Shown here in pieces: positions 24,723 to 34,700 of a stretch of 64,000 nucleotides of DNA. How positions within the stretch are numbered: position 1 is the first letter of the stretch; each line of letters begins with the position of its first letter. The notes under the pieces are model-generated. The model searched no databases, had not been told where the DNA came from, and saw only the letters and a program-made list of their open reading frames with translations. A program made the translations under genes and the position numbers. This DNA is from Pedobacter riviphilus (GTDB lineage Bacteria > Bacteroidota > Bacteroidia > Sphingobacteriales > Sphingobacteriaceae). Location of the stretch: NCBI RefSeq assembly GCF_014692875.1, contig NZ_CP061171.1, positions 1,426,001 through 1,490,000 of the forward strand, written 5' to 3'.

Positions 24723-27488
24723 ATGATTGTTAAATCACAAAAGAAGCGCGCTTTATCTATAATAACTTTTAAAGCAATATTTTGCTGTATTTTATCTTTT
24801 CTAAATATTGAGGTAATTCAGGCCCAATCGCCGTGGATTGCTTTAGGTAAAAAGCCGTCCACTTTAGGTTTGGAAAATGGTTTTTCAATCTACAATGCTG
24901 GGGCATTTAATCTAAAGCTTGTTAAATCGTCACAAACTGTGGCGGGTCTTCAGCCTAAAATGGTTAAGGATTTCGATTTTGTACCCAGCGATAGTTTAAA
25001 GGTGCGTAGTTCTGATGGTTTATATCATTTGGGTGATATCAATTTAAGATTACGTTATATTGGCGATGAAACCTGGAAAGGCTACAGCACTGCGGCAAAA
25101 CGGAGCCCTGTGAAAAACATTTCTATAGGTAAAAATGTACTTGCTGCTGCCGATCTTGCTGCAACACTTCCGGCCGATATTCCATTGCAGGTTAAACGGA
25201 TCTGGGAAATGTTGAACGGAAAACTGGTACTGCGCTTCGAGCTGAAAAACAAGACTGATAAAAACGTAGAAATTGGTGCGCTTGGCATCCCGATGATTTT
25301 CGATAATATTTTAGAAGGCCGAACATTAGAGCAAACGCATGCCAAAAATGTATTTTATGATCCCTACATCGGAAAAGATGCTGGCTATTTGCAAGTTACC
25401 CGGTTAAGTGGCCATGCACCTTCTTTGCTTGTTGCACCATTGGGGCATACACCATTTGAGGCTTATAACCCACTTAATGATGACCGGACACCTAGGGGGA
25501 TTGCTTTTGAAGGTTTTTACGAATGGATGGTGTACAGTAAAGCCTATGCCGAAAACGAATGGAAAAATGCTGAACAATGGAATATACCAACTTCGACTAT
25601 TTTAAAGCCTGGCGAAAGCCGGAGTTACGCCCTCCAGTTTATCCTTTCAGGAGCAGCAAAAGACATTGAAAACAAACTGATCGAAAACAAGAAACCAGTA
25701 GCCATATCTGTTCCAGGTTATGTACTGCCTAAAGATGCGGAAGGGAAATTGTTTATTAACTACGCTAAAAAGATCAAAACTATTCAGATCCAACCTGAAA
25801 ATGCGCTAAAAGTAAGTGCTTTAGGTTCAACCAAAAATGGTTGGAAAAGTTATTCTGTAAAGGGGAATACCTGGGGAAGGGCAAGATTGTCTATTACCTA
25901 TGAAGATGGTTTGGAGCAAAGTATAAATTATAAAGTAATTGAAGCCGAAAGTGATGTGATTGCGAGTTATGGCAATTTTTTAACAACCAAACAATGGTTT
26001 AACCAGGCTGATCCTATTTTTAAAAGAAACCCTTCTGTTATTACCTACGACAATGAAAAACAACAGCAGGTAACACAGGATAACAGGGCCTGGATTTCGG
26101 GTTTGAGCGATGAAGGCGGTGCAGGCTCGTGGTTGGGGGCAATAATGAAACAATTGGTACAGCCGAAAAAAGAAGAAGTCGACAAGCTAAAGCAGTTTGT
26201 AGATAGCGTAATGTTCGGGCGGATACAACTTAAAAACGGCCCTCAGAAATATGGCGTAAAAAAGAGTTTGTTTTATTACGCACCCGATTCACTTCCTAAA
26301 GATACTTATGCCGAAAATATCAATTTTAAAACATGGTCTGCATGGCCAAAAAAAGAAGCCGATAACCTGGGCAGATCTTATAACTATCCACATGTTGCAG
26401 CGGCCCATTGGGTAATGTATCGGTTGGCACGTAATTATACTGGTCTCGTAGCCGAGCAAAGCTGGAAACAACACCTTATCGATGCAGCAGAAACAGGCAT
26501 GGCGATGGTTAATATCGCTCCTTATTATGCACAGTTCGGGCAGATGGAAGGTACGGTCTTCTATCTCATTTTAAACGACCTTAAACAGGAGGGATTAACA
26601 GCAGAAGCAACCAGGTTAGAAAATGAAATGAAAAAGCGGGCCAACCACTGGCGTTCTTTACAATATCCCTTTGGTAGTGAAATGCCTTGGGACTCTACAG
26701 GTCAAGAAGAAGTTTATGTATGGTCTAGCTATTTTGGCTACCAGGATAAGGCAGATGTAACGCTTGATGCTATATTGGCCTACATGCCTGTGCTGCCGCA
26801 TTGGGCCTATAACGGTAATGCCCGTCGGTACTGGGATTTTCTTTACGGAGGTAAACTTTCGCGTATAGAACGGATGATCCATCATTATGGTTCTGCGCTC
26901 AATGCCATTCCAGTATTAATGGATTACCGTAAAAATCCCAACGATTTTTATCTTTTACGTGCCGGCTACGGTGGGTTATTGGGCGCAATTTCCAATATCA
27001 CGCAAGAAGGTTTTGCACCTGCAGCATTTCATGCTTATCCATCAACCTTAAAAAATGATGGTATTACCGGCGATTATGGATCTGGTTTTTTTGGCTATGC
27101 AGTTAATACTTCATCTTACATTTTACAGCATCCTGAATTTGGTTGGTTAGCTTTCGGCGGAAATGTGAATAAAATGGGTAATATCATCAATGTTAAATTA
27201 ACAACAGCGGCAAAATCTGCAGTTTACATCGCTCCTGTGGGCCTTTGGATTAGTCTTGATGCCGGAACCATTGACGAAGTAAATTACAATACCATAAATG
27301 GAGAAATTCGTTTAACACTAAGTAAAGCAAATGAATATTCACCTAATGCCCTGTTGAGGTTGTCGCAGCCGGCAAAGGTTAATGGGATTGGTGTTTATTC
27401 AATAAAAGGTAATGGTTTTAAGAAGAGGGGAGGATACGAGTTTCCTCTGGCAAAAGCACATACCACTGAAGTCATTCTTCAAAGATAG
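24723..27488 (+). CDS. Large exported protein, DUF5695-like
   Basis: This 921-residue protein has an N-terminal hydrophobic signal (about 12-35, ending VIQAQ). The first half looks beta-rich (LGLENGFSIYNAGAFNLKLVKSSQTVAGLQP and FDNILEGRTLEQTHAKNVFYDPYIGKDAGYLQ, quoted in part). The second half is helical with many Trp and Tyr, like an alpha/alpha-toroid glycosidase (FGSEMPWDSTGQEEVYVWSSYF). This layout fits the DUF5695 family of Bacteroidota, for which no reaction is known to me. A role on a polysaccharide is plausible because a GH127 enzyme follows on the opposite strand. A strong terminator follows 21 bases after the stop. Confidence 0.65.
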   Translation: MIVKSQKKRALSIITFKAIFCCILSFLNIEVIQAQSPWIALGKKPSTLGLENGFSIYNAGAFNLKLVKSSQTVAGLQPKMVKDFDFVPSDSLKVRSSDGLYHLGDINLRLRYIGDETWKGYSTAAKRSPVKNISIGKNVLAAADLAATLPADIPLQVKRIWEMLNGKLVLRFELKNKTDKNVEIGALGIPMIFDNILEGRTLEQTHAKNVFYDPYIGKDAGYLQVTRLSGHAPSLLVAPLGHTPFEAYNPLNDDRTPRGIAFEGFYEWMVYSKAYAENEWKNAEQWNIPTSTILKPGESRSYALQFILSGAAKDIENKLIENKKPVAISVPGYVLPKDAEGKLFINYAKKIKTIQIQPENALKVSALGSTKNGWKSYSVKGNTWGRARLSITYEDGLEQSINYKVIEAESDVIASYGNFLTTKQWFNQADPIFKRNPSVITYDNEKQQQVTQDNRAWISGLSDEGGAGSWLGAIMKQLVQPKKEEVDKLKQFVDSVMFGRIQLKNGPQKYGVKKSLFYYAPDSLPKDTYAENINFKTWSAWPKKEADNLGRSYNYPHVAAAHWVMYRLARNYTGLVAEQSWKQHLIDAAETGMAMVNIAPYYAQFGQMEGTVFYLILNDLKQEGLTAEATRLENEMKKRANHWRSLQYPFGSEMPWDSTGQEEVYVWSSYFGYQDKADVTLDAILAYMPVLPHWAYNGNARRYWDFLYGGKLSRIERMIHHYGSALNAIPVLMDYRKNPNDFYLLRAGYGGLLGAISNITQEGFAPAAFHAYPSTLKNDGITGDYGSGFFGYAVNTSSYILQHPEFGWLAFGGNVNKMGNIINVKLTTAAKSAVYIAPVGLWISLDAGTIDEVNYNTINGEIRLTLSKANEYSPNALLRLSQPAKVNGIGVYSIKGNGFKKRGGYEFPLAKAHTTEVILQR

Positions 27489-27509
27489 TATCAATTCATC
27501 TCTGTCTGG

Positions 27510-27540
27510 GCCCCGTGAAATAAAAATACGGGGCTTTTTT
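27510..27540 (+). terminator. Rho-independent terminator
   Basis: GCCCCGT (27510-27516) pairs with ACGGGGC (27528-27534), followed by six T. It ends the DUF5695-like gene. Confidence 0.9.
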
Positions 27541-27833
27541 GTGATAATTTTATTCTGATATTCAGTAGTATATGGTGCTTATTGATATACTTTATTAAAT
27601 TATTTTATTTTAATTATCTGTAATTGATTTGATTAAGATTTTAGATGTTGTTTTTTAAACTTATCAATAAGAATTAATATGATCAAAATGAGCTTAATAA
27701 TAGCTGTATTTTTACTTTAAATAAAATACTTTAATTTATTGTTTAAGATATTATTATGATATATTATAGTAATATTATCCATTTAATTTGAGGAAGGTTC
27801 TTCACTACACCTAAGAATGATAGATTTCTTTGG

Positions 27834-27887
27834 AAATATCGTTGCTGCTTCATCGCCTGAAGAGGTCTTCTTACAACAACGATATTT
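27834..27887. repeat. Long-looped inverted repeat
   Basis: AAATATCGTTG (27834-27844) and CAACGATATTT (27877-27887) are exact reverse complements, 32 bases apart. A smaller CTTC/GAAG hairpin sits inside. It lies between convergent genes and may be a remnant of a repeat element. Confidence 0.5.
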
Positions 27888-27926
27888 TTTGCAGATTGTC
27901 ATCTTTCGAAAAAGTTTTTCCAATCG

Positions 27927-27945
27927 TCTTCGTTGCAAACGAGGA
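27927..27945. repeat. REP-like palindrome, first copy
   Basis: TCTTCGTT GCA AACGAGGA is a 19-base imperfect palindrome. A close relative lies 85 bases on. Confidence 0.5.
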
Positions 27946-28011
27946 TGAATGAGAATTTCATCGCCCGTATAGCAACTGTTATTGCCACATTACAAATGTC
28001 GATTTTAATAA

Positions 28012-28030
28012 TCCGCGTTACAAACGCGGA
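28012..28030. repeat. REP-like palindrome, second copy
   Basis: TCCGCGTT ACA AACGCGGA is a perfect 8-base inverted repeat with a three-base loop, with the same frame (TCYKCGTT-N3-AACGMGGA) as the copy at 27927. No REP-associated transposase is in the window. Confidence 0.55.
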
Positions 28031-28067
28031 CTATATCTATCTCTGTGTTTCCGTGGCTAAAAATTAT

Positions 28068-30434
28068 TTATAAACTTTCCTTAATCACCCTTAACTTATA
28101 AATGGGACCTGCGCTGTTTTTTGCTTTAGGGAATAGTTTTATGGTTACTTTATTTTTGCCTTTAGTTAATTCGACAGGGATTTTATAAGAGATATCATAA
28201 AAACGGCTTTCTTTATATCTGTTCAGATCTTCGGTAGCAATGTTTACACCATCAACCAGCACATCAAAATTCCGACCGCGGTTATCCATGCCCCAATAAG
28301 AAGCAATTATGGTGTTCTGCAAAGCTGGATCTACTTTTACCTCAAATTGTAAGAAGCCATTTTCTCCTGCAATACGCCATTTACTGCCATGGTCTTCGCC
28401 CATGTATTCTTTGGCTGCGGTAAAGTTATGGTCGCGCTCTGGCTGCATTTCGCCAAACCTGAACACATCAGTAGTTTTATCTTCTAATTCTTTCTGTTTA
28501 CGTTTCTGCTCATCGTATATTTTTTGTTGTACCGTCCATTTTTCTGGGGTAAATACATCCCAGTAAACACTATAATACTGGTTTTTGGTTTGATAAAATG
28601 GAATAAGTGTAACATCTTGAGGCTGAGCAATATTCTTGGTTTTAAATTGAAGTTCTTGTTTATTTACTACACCTAGCCAATCTTTAGGGTCGTTGTTGGC
28701 ACTTACAAACACAGGAACACCTTTAATAGGATCGGGTTCTGTTACGCCTAAAATACCAGCCAATAGCACCGGACCATAAAAAACAGCCCTACGGTCAGCA
28801 TTATCCGGCATGGCCTCTGTATAAAGTTTTTCTGGAGTTACATAAGTGATTTTATCATTGTTTTTCCAGCTACGGGTAATTACGTAATAGCCGGTTTCAT
28901 CCGGAGTAATTTTTTGTAGTTGCCCATTCACCGCGATTGTGGTTTCGGTAGACCACTTTGGTTTTCTCACTCGTATAGAAAATCTTGAAGTTTTGGCTAC
29001 ACTAATGGTTAAACTCGTTTGGTCGCCTTGCGGTAAAGCTGTTTGCTGCATAATTTTTATTCCTTTTTCTTTCCAATCTAAAACCGACGGAATAAAAAGA
29101 TTCACATATAAACTCCCATCACTTCCTCTCGAATAAATGCTTTCATTGTATTTAACATGATTTTCCATGCCGGTACCTACGCAACAGGTAAAAGTGTTAA
29201 ATTTATCGCTGTATTCTTTTTTTCCGCCCATGCGTAGCGGTACAAAATAACAGGTCATGCCATCGTCGTGGTTCTGCGAAGCCAGTATATGATTATACAG
29301 CGCTTTTTCATAATAATCGAATAGTTCGGCCGATGGATTTTCTGCAAACAGGTGCCCGGTAAGTTTGAGCATGTTGTAAGTATTGCAGGTTTCGGTGGTG
29401 TTTTCTGTGAGCTTATCATTCAATTTATCCGGCTCACTCAGGTATTCGTAATTACTGTTTCCGCCAGTTACATAAGAGTGGTGGTAAACAATGGTTTTCC
29501 AAAAGAAATCGGCAATGGTTTTATCTCTTTGGTCGCCTGTAATTTCGTAGCGCCTGGCACTGGCAATAATTTTAGGGATCTGTGTATTAGAATGTTTTCC
29601 CGGAAGAATATCTGTTTGCTGTGCCAATGGATCAAGTATACGCTTGTCGTAGAATTTGTAAGATAAATCGAGGTATTTTTTTTCTCCGGTAATAGAATAG
29701 AGATTAACTAAAGTCTCTGCCATACCACCATATTCACAGAACAACATTTTTTGTAAAAGTTCGTCATTTAAGCCGCCAATGGTAGTGCCTGTCCAATCGG
29801 CCAATGCCACGCATGAGCTCAAAGCTTTTTTATTGTTGGTGTACAGATAGGCATCTAGTAAACCTGCCATAATTTTATGTACAGTGTACCATGGTGCCCA
29901 GCCGCCATTCAGGTCGAATCCCCCGGTTTTAACATTGCCTTTTGCCAGTTCACCCCAAATTTTGTCTTCATTGGTGAAGGCACCTAAATAGCCGTTTTTT
30001 CTGGCTTTCTGGCACTCAGCCAGTTCATCTACAATATAATTTGCTTTTTTTAGAAATGCAGGATTTCTGCTCGAAGCATATTGCATAGATATTGCCGAAA
30101 GGTAATGCCCCAGCGAATGCCCGGCCAAACCATCTCCTTCCCATCCGCCATAAATTTTAGCCTTTGGTGTTAAACCTGCGTTCTTTCTAAAGCCTGAAAG
30201 TAAACGGTCAGCATCAATAACCGATAGGTAAGCTTCATCGGCTTTCATAGCCTTTTTAAAAGTGCTTTCCAAGAGGCTTACCTGCGAAAGATCGAAGGCA
30301 TAGGCTTTAATTGGCGTAGTGTTTTTAACCTTTACGCGGCTATCGTTAAAATGAGGGACATAGTTTTGAGCATTAGCACTAAGCGCGAAAAAGAGCGCAC
30401 AGCTGAACAGGCTTTTGCCAAGGTGATAATTCAT
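28068..30434 (-). CDS. GH127-family glycoside hydrolase (beta-L-arabinofuranosidase-like)
   Basis: This 788-residue exported enzyme (signal peptide ending SANAQ) has an alpha/alpha-barrel (about 45-480). It contains GGWEGDGLAGHSLGHYLSA, GGWAPWYTVHKIMAGLLDAY, ENTTETCNTYNML and NTFTCCVGTGMENH. The Glu and the three Cys residues in the last two motifs match the Zn-thiolate active site of the GH127 enzyme HypBA1. A beta-sandwich part and a C-terminal domain (about 640-788), perhaps of the DUF4986/DUF6805 kind, follow. Release of L-arabinofuranose from arabinan, arabinogalactan or glycoproteins is likely. HypBA1 acts on the arabinooligosaccharides of hydroxyproline-rich glycoproteins, which is suggestive given the Hyp pathway nearby. 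Confidence 0.9.
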   Translation of the reverse strand: MNYHLGKSLFSCALFFALSANAQNYVPHFNDSRVKVKNTTPIKAYAFDLSQVSLLESTFKKAMKADEAYLSVIDADRLLSGFRKNAGLTPKAKIYGGWEGDGLAGHSLGHYLSAISMQYASSRNPAFLKKANYIVDELAECQKARKNGYLGAFTNEDKIWGELAKGNVKTGGFDLNGGWAPWYTVHKIMAGLLDAYLYTNNKKALSSCVALADWTGTTIGGLNDELLQKMLFCEYGGMAETLVNLYSITGEKKYLDLSYKFYDKRILDPLAQQTDILPGKHSNTQIPKIIASARRYEITGDQRDKTIADFFWKTIVYHHSYVTGGNSNYEYLSEPDKLNDKLTENTTETCNTYNMLKLTGHLFAENPSAELFDYYEKALYNHILASQNHDDGMTCYFVPLRMGGKKEYSDKFNTFTCCVGTGMENHVKYNESIYSRGSDGSLYVNLFIPSVLDWKEKGIKIMQQTALPQGDQTSLTISVAKTSRFSIRVRKPKWSTETTIAVNGQLQKITPDETGYYVITRSWKNNDKITYVTPEKLYTEAMPDNADRRAVFYGPVLLAGILGVTEPDPIKGVPVFVSANNDPKDWLGVVNKQELQFKTKNIAQPQDVTLIPFYQTKNQYYSVYWDVFTPEKWTVQQKIYDEQKRKQKELEDKTTDVFRFGEMQPERDHNFTAAKEYMGEDHGSKWRIAGENGFLQFEVKVDPALQNTIIASYWGMDNRGRNFDVLVDGVNIATEDLNRYKESRFYDISYKIPVELTKGKNKVTIKLFPKAKNSAGPIYKLRVIKESL

Positions 30435-30682
30435 AATTGTTAGGTTGTTTTTGTAATGTTTTTACTGCTTAAAATTATGCAATTGCCAACAAGATAAAGG
30501 CCCTATAATTTGCCGTTATTGTGCAGATTTTACCTTTCTTTTTCGTTAAGATGAAATTTATTGTGATTTTTATGCCATATCCATAGCTTATAATTTGCAG
30601 ATACTCCTCATATTTTAGCCATTACATTTAATTGTTATTGAATAAAATTAGCTTTGAGGATATTTGCCTAACAATTAAAAAT

Positions 30683-32079
30683 ATGTTCGAAAAGAAAGTT
30701 TACATCCAGAGAAGAGCAGCATTAAAATCAAAGATAGATTCGGGAATATTACTCTTTTTGGGTAATGAAGAGAGCCCGATGAATTATAAAGACAATGCCT
30801 ACCATTTTAGGCAGGATAGCACCTTTTTATATTATTTTGGGATCAGTGAGCCATCATTGGGCGCTATTATTGACTTGGATGAAGATCAGGTAATACTTTT
30901 CGGCGATGAAATGGGAATTGATGATATCGTATGGATGGGAGGCAGAAAACTCTTGAAGAAAAAAGTTTGGATGTTGGTTTGACCAAAGTTCTGCCTTTAG
31001 CGCAACTGGATGCTTATCTTAAGCAATACCTGGACAAAAAGCGCCAGGTTCATTTCTTACCTCCCTACCGCTCAGAGAATAAAATTAAACTGGCCAATTG
31101 GCTTAATTTGCCTATCCATCTGCTTAAAGAAAAAGCATCGCTTAGCTTTATTAAAGCTGTTGTAGCACAACGATCAATTAAATCTGTCGAAGAGATTGAA
31201 GAACTGGATCGTGCAGCATCAATATCGGCCGATATTCATTTAATGGTAATGCAACAGGCAAAACCTGGTATGTATGAACGCGAACTTGCAGCTAAAATTC
31301 AAGGAGCTGCGTTGGCTTCTGGCGGTAATCTGGCCTATCCGGTTATTCTGACTGTTCGTGGCGAAATTTTGCATAACCATTACCATGGTAATCAGCTTAA
31401 AGACGGGCAGCTGGTTTTAAACGACTCTGGTGTAGAAACCGCTTTAGGCTATGCTGGCGATCTTACGCGCACTTTTCCTGTAGGCAAGAAATTTAGTGCC
31501 GAGCAAAAAGATGTTTATGATATTGTATTGAATGCTTATACGCATGGCAAAAACCTGCTGGCACCGGGTGTAAGGTATTTAGATGTGCATTTGGCTTCGT
31601 GTAAAATGCTGGCACAAGGTTTAAAGGATATTGGCCTGATGAAAGGTAATATAGACGATGCTGTGCAGGCTGGTGCGCATGCCATGTTCTTTCAATGTGG
31701 AACAGGGCATATGATGGGGCTGGATGTGCACGATATGGAAGATTTGGGCGAACAATATGTAGGTTATACCGATGAGCTGATTAAAAATACTACGCAGTTC
31801 GGGTTGAAATCGTTAAGGCTGGGCAAAGCGCTCGAAGCAGGATATGTGTTAACGGTAGAGCCAGGTGTTTATATCATCCCTGAACTAATAGACCGTTGGA
31901 AAGCCGCTAACCAGTTTGCCGAATTTATTAACTACGATAAACTGGAGCAGTTCAGAAACTTTAGCGGCATCAGGGTAGAAGACGATTTTTTGGTTACCGA
32001 AACCGGCAGCCGGATGTTAGGGAAGCATTTAGCTTTAACTACAGATGAAATTGAATCCATTAGGAGCGAAGCTTATTAG
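30683..32079 (+). pseudogene. Aminopeptidase P family protein (M24), frameshifted
   Basis: This is a two-domain Xaa-Pro aminopeptidase. The start is ATG 30683 (MFEKKVYIQRRAALK), better than the upstream TTG at 30632. The first frame reads to DDIVWMG and then goes wrong. The frame one base back continues RQKTLEEKSLDVGLTK and runs to 32079. Adding one base at about 30937-30941 (GGG to GGGG before AGGCAG) restores a 465-residue protein. The M24 domain is intact: LVLNDSGVETALGYAGDLTR, CGTGHMMGLDVHD, VLTVEPGVYI and GIRVEDD supply the metal ligands. It should cleave Xaa-Pro bonds of peptides in the cytoplasm. The break is most likely a base-calling error. Confidence 0.88.
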
Positions 32080-32118
32080 TAACGTTGGTTATTTGAAATA
32101 GCTGTTGCTTTTTGTTTT

Positions 32119-32344
32119 GGAGCGCAGGTTCATTCGATTTTTTTTAAAGAATGTTCCTGCCATCCGCTTTATTCCGATGAAGGATCGGAATGCCCGCTGC
32201 TGTCAGGGCTAGAGACCTCGGCAGAAGCACAGAACCAGGGTTCAATAAACCTGATAGAACGGATGCTCCCGATTTTTCATCGGAGCAGGAGGGATAGCAG
32301 GACTGCTGTAACCTATGAAAAGCTGCATTTGCTTTTCAAATTAA
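32119..32344. repeat. Structured direct repeat, copy 1
   Basis: It begins GGAGCGCAGGTTCATTCGAT and is repeated 308-309 bases on with about nine differences in the first 200 bases. Near its ends, GTTCCTGCCATCC and GGATAGCAGGAC are imperfect reverse complements. Inside are GATGAAGGATC and CTCCCGATTTTTCATCGGAG, which can fold. No open frame spans it. Confidence 0.8.
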
Positions 32345-32427
32345 TATTTTGCTAAAATAACGACATCACAAATAGTAAAGAGCCATTAAAGAGAGCATAG
32401 ATCTTTTAAAATAACCGATATTTTTTT

Positions 32428-32653
32428 GGAGCGCAGGTTCATTCGATTTTTTTAAAGAATGTTCCTGCCATCCGCTTTATCCCGATGAAGGATCGGAGTG
32501 CCCGCTGCTGTCAGGGCTAGAAACCTCGGTAGAAGCACAGAACTAGGGTTAAATAAACCTGATAGAACGGATGCTCCCGATTTTTCATCGGAGCAGGAGG
32601 GATAGCAGGACTGCCGTAACCGATGAAAAACAGCAGCTGCTTTTCAAATCAAT
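32428..32653. repeat. Structured direct repeat, copy 2
   Basis: The second copy of the element has the same orientation. Differences from copy 1 are mostly single transitions (for example ATTCCGATG versus ATCCCGATG) and one T fewer in an early T run. It ends about 35 bases before the M1 peptidase gene, so it may lie in that gene's leader. Confidence 0.8.
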
Positions 32654-32686
32654 AATACACTATTTCAATATGATAATTATCAAAAG

Positions 32687-34363
32687 ATGAGAAAATTAAT
32701 ACCTATAACCTTAATAATTAATTTAATATTATTTAGTACAATACTTTTTGCACAAAGCCCCAAAAAGGTTTACACTTTGGCCGATACTTTAAGGGGAAGC
32801 TTAAATGCCGAACGGACCTGGTGGGATGTACAGCGTTACGAACTTTCGGTTAAGCCCGATTATAATGATAAGAGTATTACAGGCTCAAATAAAATCGTAT
32901 ACAAGGTAATGCGGAGTAATAATGGTAATACCCGTATGCAGATCGATTTGCAGGAACCATTAATTATTGATAGTGTTGTATATAACGGAGGTAACAAGTT
33001 AAAATTTGAACATGTTGGCAGTGTTTGGTATGTGCATGTCCCGGCGCAAAAAATATCGGCACTGAATAACGTTCATATTTTTTACCATGGAAAGGTACAT
33101 CAGGCCAAAAGAGCACCTTGGGATGGCGGTTTTATCTTTACTACCGATTCGCTTTCACGTCCTTGGATGACGGTGGCCTGCCAGGGCTTGGGCGCTTCGG
33201 TCTGGTATCCAAATAAAGATCATCAAAGCGACGAACCTGACCTGGGCGCTTCCTTAACGATGACAGTTCCTGATACATTGGTAGCGGTGGGTAATGGCCG
33301 CATGGTATTTAAAAAAGATAACCATGATGGCACCACAACCTACCAGTACAATGTTAAAAATCCGATCAGTAATTATTGCATTATCCCTTACATAGGCAAG
33401 TACGTTAATTTTAAGGAGAAATATGCAGGCGAGAAAGGTGCATTAGATGTGAATTATTGGGTACTCGATTATAATTATCCGAAGGCGAAGACTTACATGC
33501 CCGATCAGGTGCATAAAATGATGAAAAGCATGGAATATTGGTTCGGTCCTTATCCTTTTTACGAAGATGGATACCAGTTGATAGATGCTTCGCATACCGG
33601 AATGGAGCATCAATCGGCAGTGTCTTATGGCAATGGTTATAAGTTTGGCTATAGAGGTAGAGACATGTCTGGCAATGGTTGGGGTTTAAAGTGGGATTTT
33701 ATCATTATTCACGAAAGCGGGCACGAATGGTTTGGTAATAACATAACCACTAACGATTTGGCCGATATGTGGGTGCACGAAGGATTTACCAATTATAGCG
33801 AAACACTTTTTGTAGATTATATTTTTGGCAATAAAGCGGGTAACGAGTATAATTTTGGAATTAGAAAAGGCATCAAAAATGATAGCCCTATTATTCCGCC
33901 TTATGGTGTAAATGCCCAGGGCAGTGGCGATATGTATCCGAAAGGAGGGAATATGTTACACGCCATCAGGCATAGCTTAAATAACGACGTACTTTTTAGG
34001 TCGATATTGCGCGGGCTTAACCAAACCTTTTACCATAAAACGGTAAGCACAGCTCAGATCGAAAACTACATTTCTAAAAAAGCAGGGTACAATTTTTCAA
34101 AGGTTTTTGATCAATATTTGCGTACGGTGCAGGTTCCAATATTTGAATATTACCTAAAAGATGGTAAGGCTTTTTATCGTTATAGCAATTGTGTTAAAGG
34201 TTTCAATCTGCCTTTAACCCTTAAAAAAGTAGGCATTAAAACGCTTAAGATTATTCCTTCCTTAAACTGGCAGCAGGTTGCGTTGGGCAAAGGGCAGGAT
34301 GCTCTTTTTACAACATCGGATATCGAATTTATGTACTACCTACAGGTGAAAAATACGAAATAA
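32687..34363 (+). CDS. M1-family metallopeptidase
   Basis: This 558-residue exported peptidase has a signal peptide to about residue 22 (ILFAQ) and an N-terminal beta domain. The catalytic domain carries HESGHEWFGN (zinc ligands H342 and H346, catalytic E343) and WVHEGF (third ligand E365). The exopeptidase signature near 305 reads GMEHQS rather than GxMEN, as in a known subgroup of Bacteroidota M1 enzymes. It is shorter than typical M1 aminopeptidases, without the large helical C-terminal domain. It should trim peptides in the periplasm, fitting the peptide and hydroxyproline genes downstream. Confidence 0.9.
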   Translation: MRKLIPITLIINLILFSTILFAQSPKKVYTLADTLRGSLNAERTWWDVQRYELSVKPDYNDKSITGSNKIVYKVMRSNNGNTRMQIDLQEPLIIDSVVYNGGNKLKFEHVGSVWYVHVPAQKISALNNVHIFYHGKVHQAKRAPWDGGFIFTTDSLSRPWMTVACQGLGASVWYPNKDHQSDEPDLGASLTMTVPDTLVAVGNGRMVFKKDNHDGTTTYQYNVKNPISNYCIIPYIGKYVNFKEKYAGEKGALDVNYWVLDYNYPKAKTYMPDQVHKMMKSMEYWFGPYPFYEDGYQLIDASHTGMEHQSAVSYGNGYKFGYRGRDMSGNGWGLKWDFIIIHESGHEWFGNNITTNDLADMWVHEGFTNYSETLFVDYIFGNKAGNEYNFGIRKGIKNDSPIIPPYGVNAQGSGDMYPKGGNMLHAIRHSLNNDVLFRSILRGLNQTFYHKTVSTAQIENYISKKAGYNFSKVFDQYLRTVQVPIFEYYLKDGKAFYRYSNCVKGFNLPLTLKKVGIKTLKIIPSLNWQQVALGKGQDALFTTSDIEFMYYLQVKNTK

Positions 34364-34700
34364 TAGTAAAATAGACAGCGCAGGAGAAGTTATTTATCCG
34401 GCTGATTTTATTAAGGTATTCTTTTTCGGAAGGATGCCTTTTTTTGTTATATCTCATTTCCTTTACAAATACTCCTGGCTTTTCTTAATCAATTATGTCT
34501 GATTCAAATGGCATATTTATGGCCAATATCGGTTAAAATCCAATAATATTACTGCTTAGCAATCATCTAACTTTGAATATCGTTTATATGACTTTATCGC
34601 CGATAATTTGATTAAATGATGCTTGCCAATTACACCCGGTTTTGGATTAAAGGCCCGGATTAATTTTTTGAATCATAATTATTAAAAACATAACATTACA
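34364..34700. other. Intergenic region before the hydroxyproline operon
   Basis: It contains a terminator at 34413-34445 and an AT-rich stretch that must carry the operon promoter. I found no exact TAnnTTTG box and no coding frame. Confidence 0.45.
34413..34445 (+). terminator. Terminator of the M1 peptidase gene
   Basis: AAGGTATTC pairs with GGATGCCTT using two G-T pairs, and a run of seven T overlaps the end of the stem. Confidence 0.7.

Larger units (their letters stand above)
27489..28067. other. Intergenic region with terminator and palindromes
   Basis: A strong terminator lies at 27510-27540 and a very AT-rich stretch runs from about 27540 to 27800. A large hairpin lies at 27834-27887 and two related 19-base palindromes at 27927-27945 and 28012-28030. 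I see no gene. Confidence 0.55.
32080..32686. other. Intergenic region filled by two direct repeats
   Basis: Almost the whole gap is occupied by two copies of a ~200-base element, listed separately, with 80-110 bases of AT-rich spacer. No coding frame was seen. Confidence 0.6.

Noticed and set aside
32119..32653. Direct repeats considered as a CRISPR array
   Set aside because: There are only two long repeats of about 200 bases, with no short regular repeat-spacer pattern and no cas gene.
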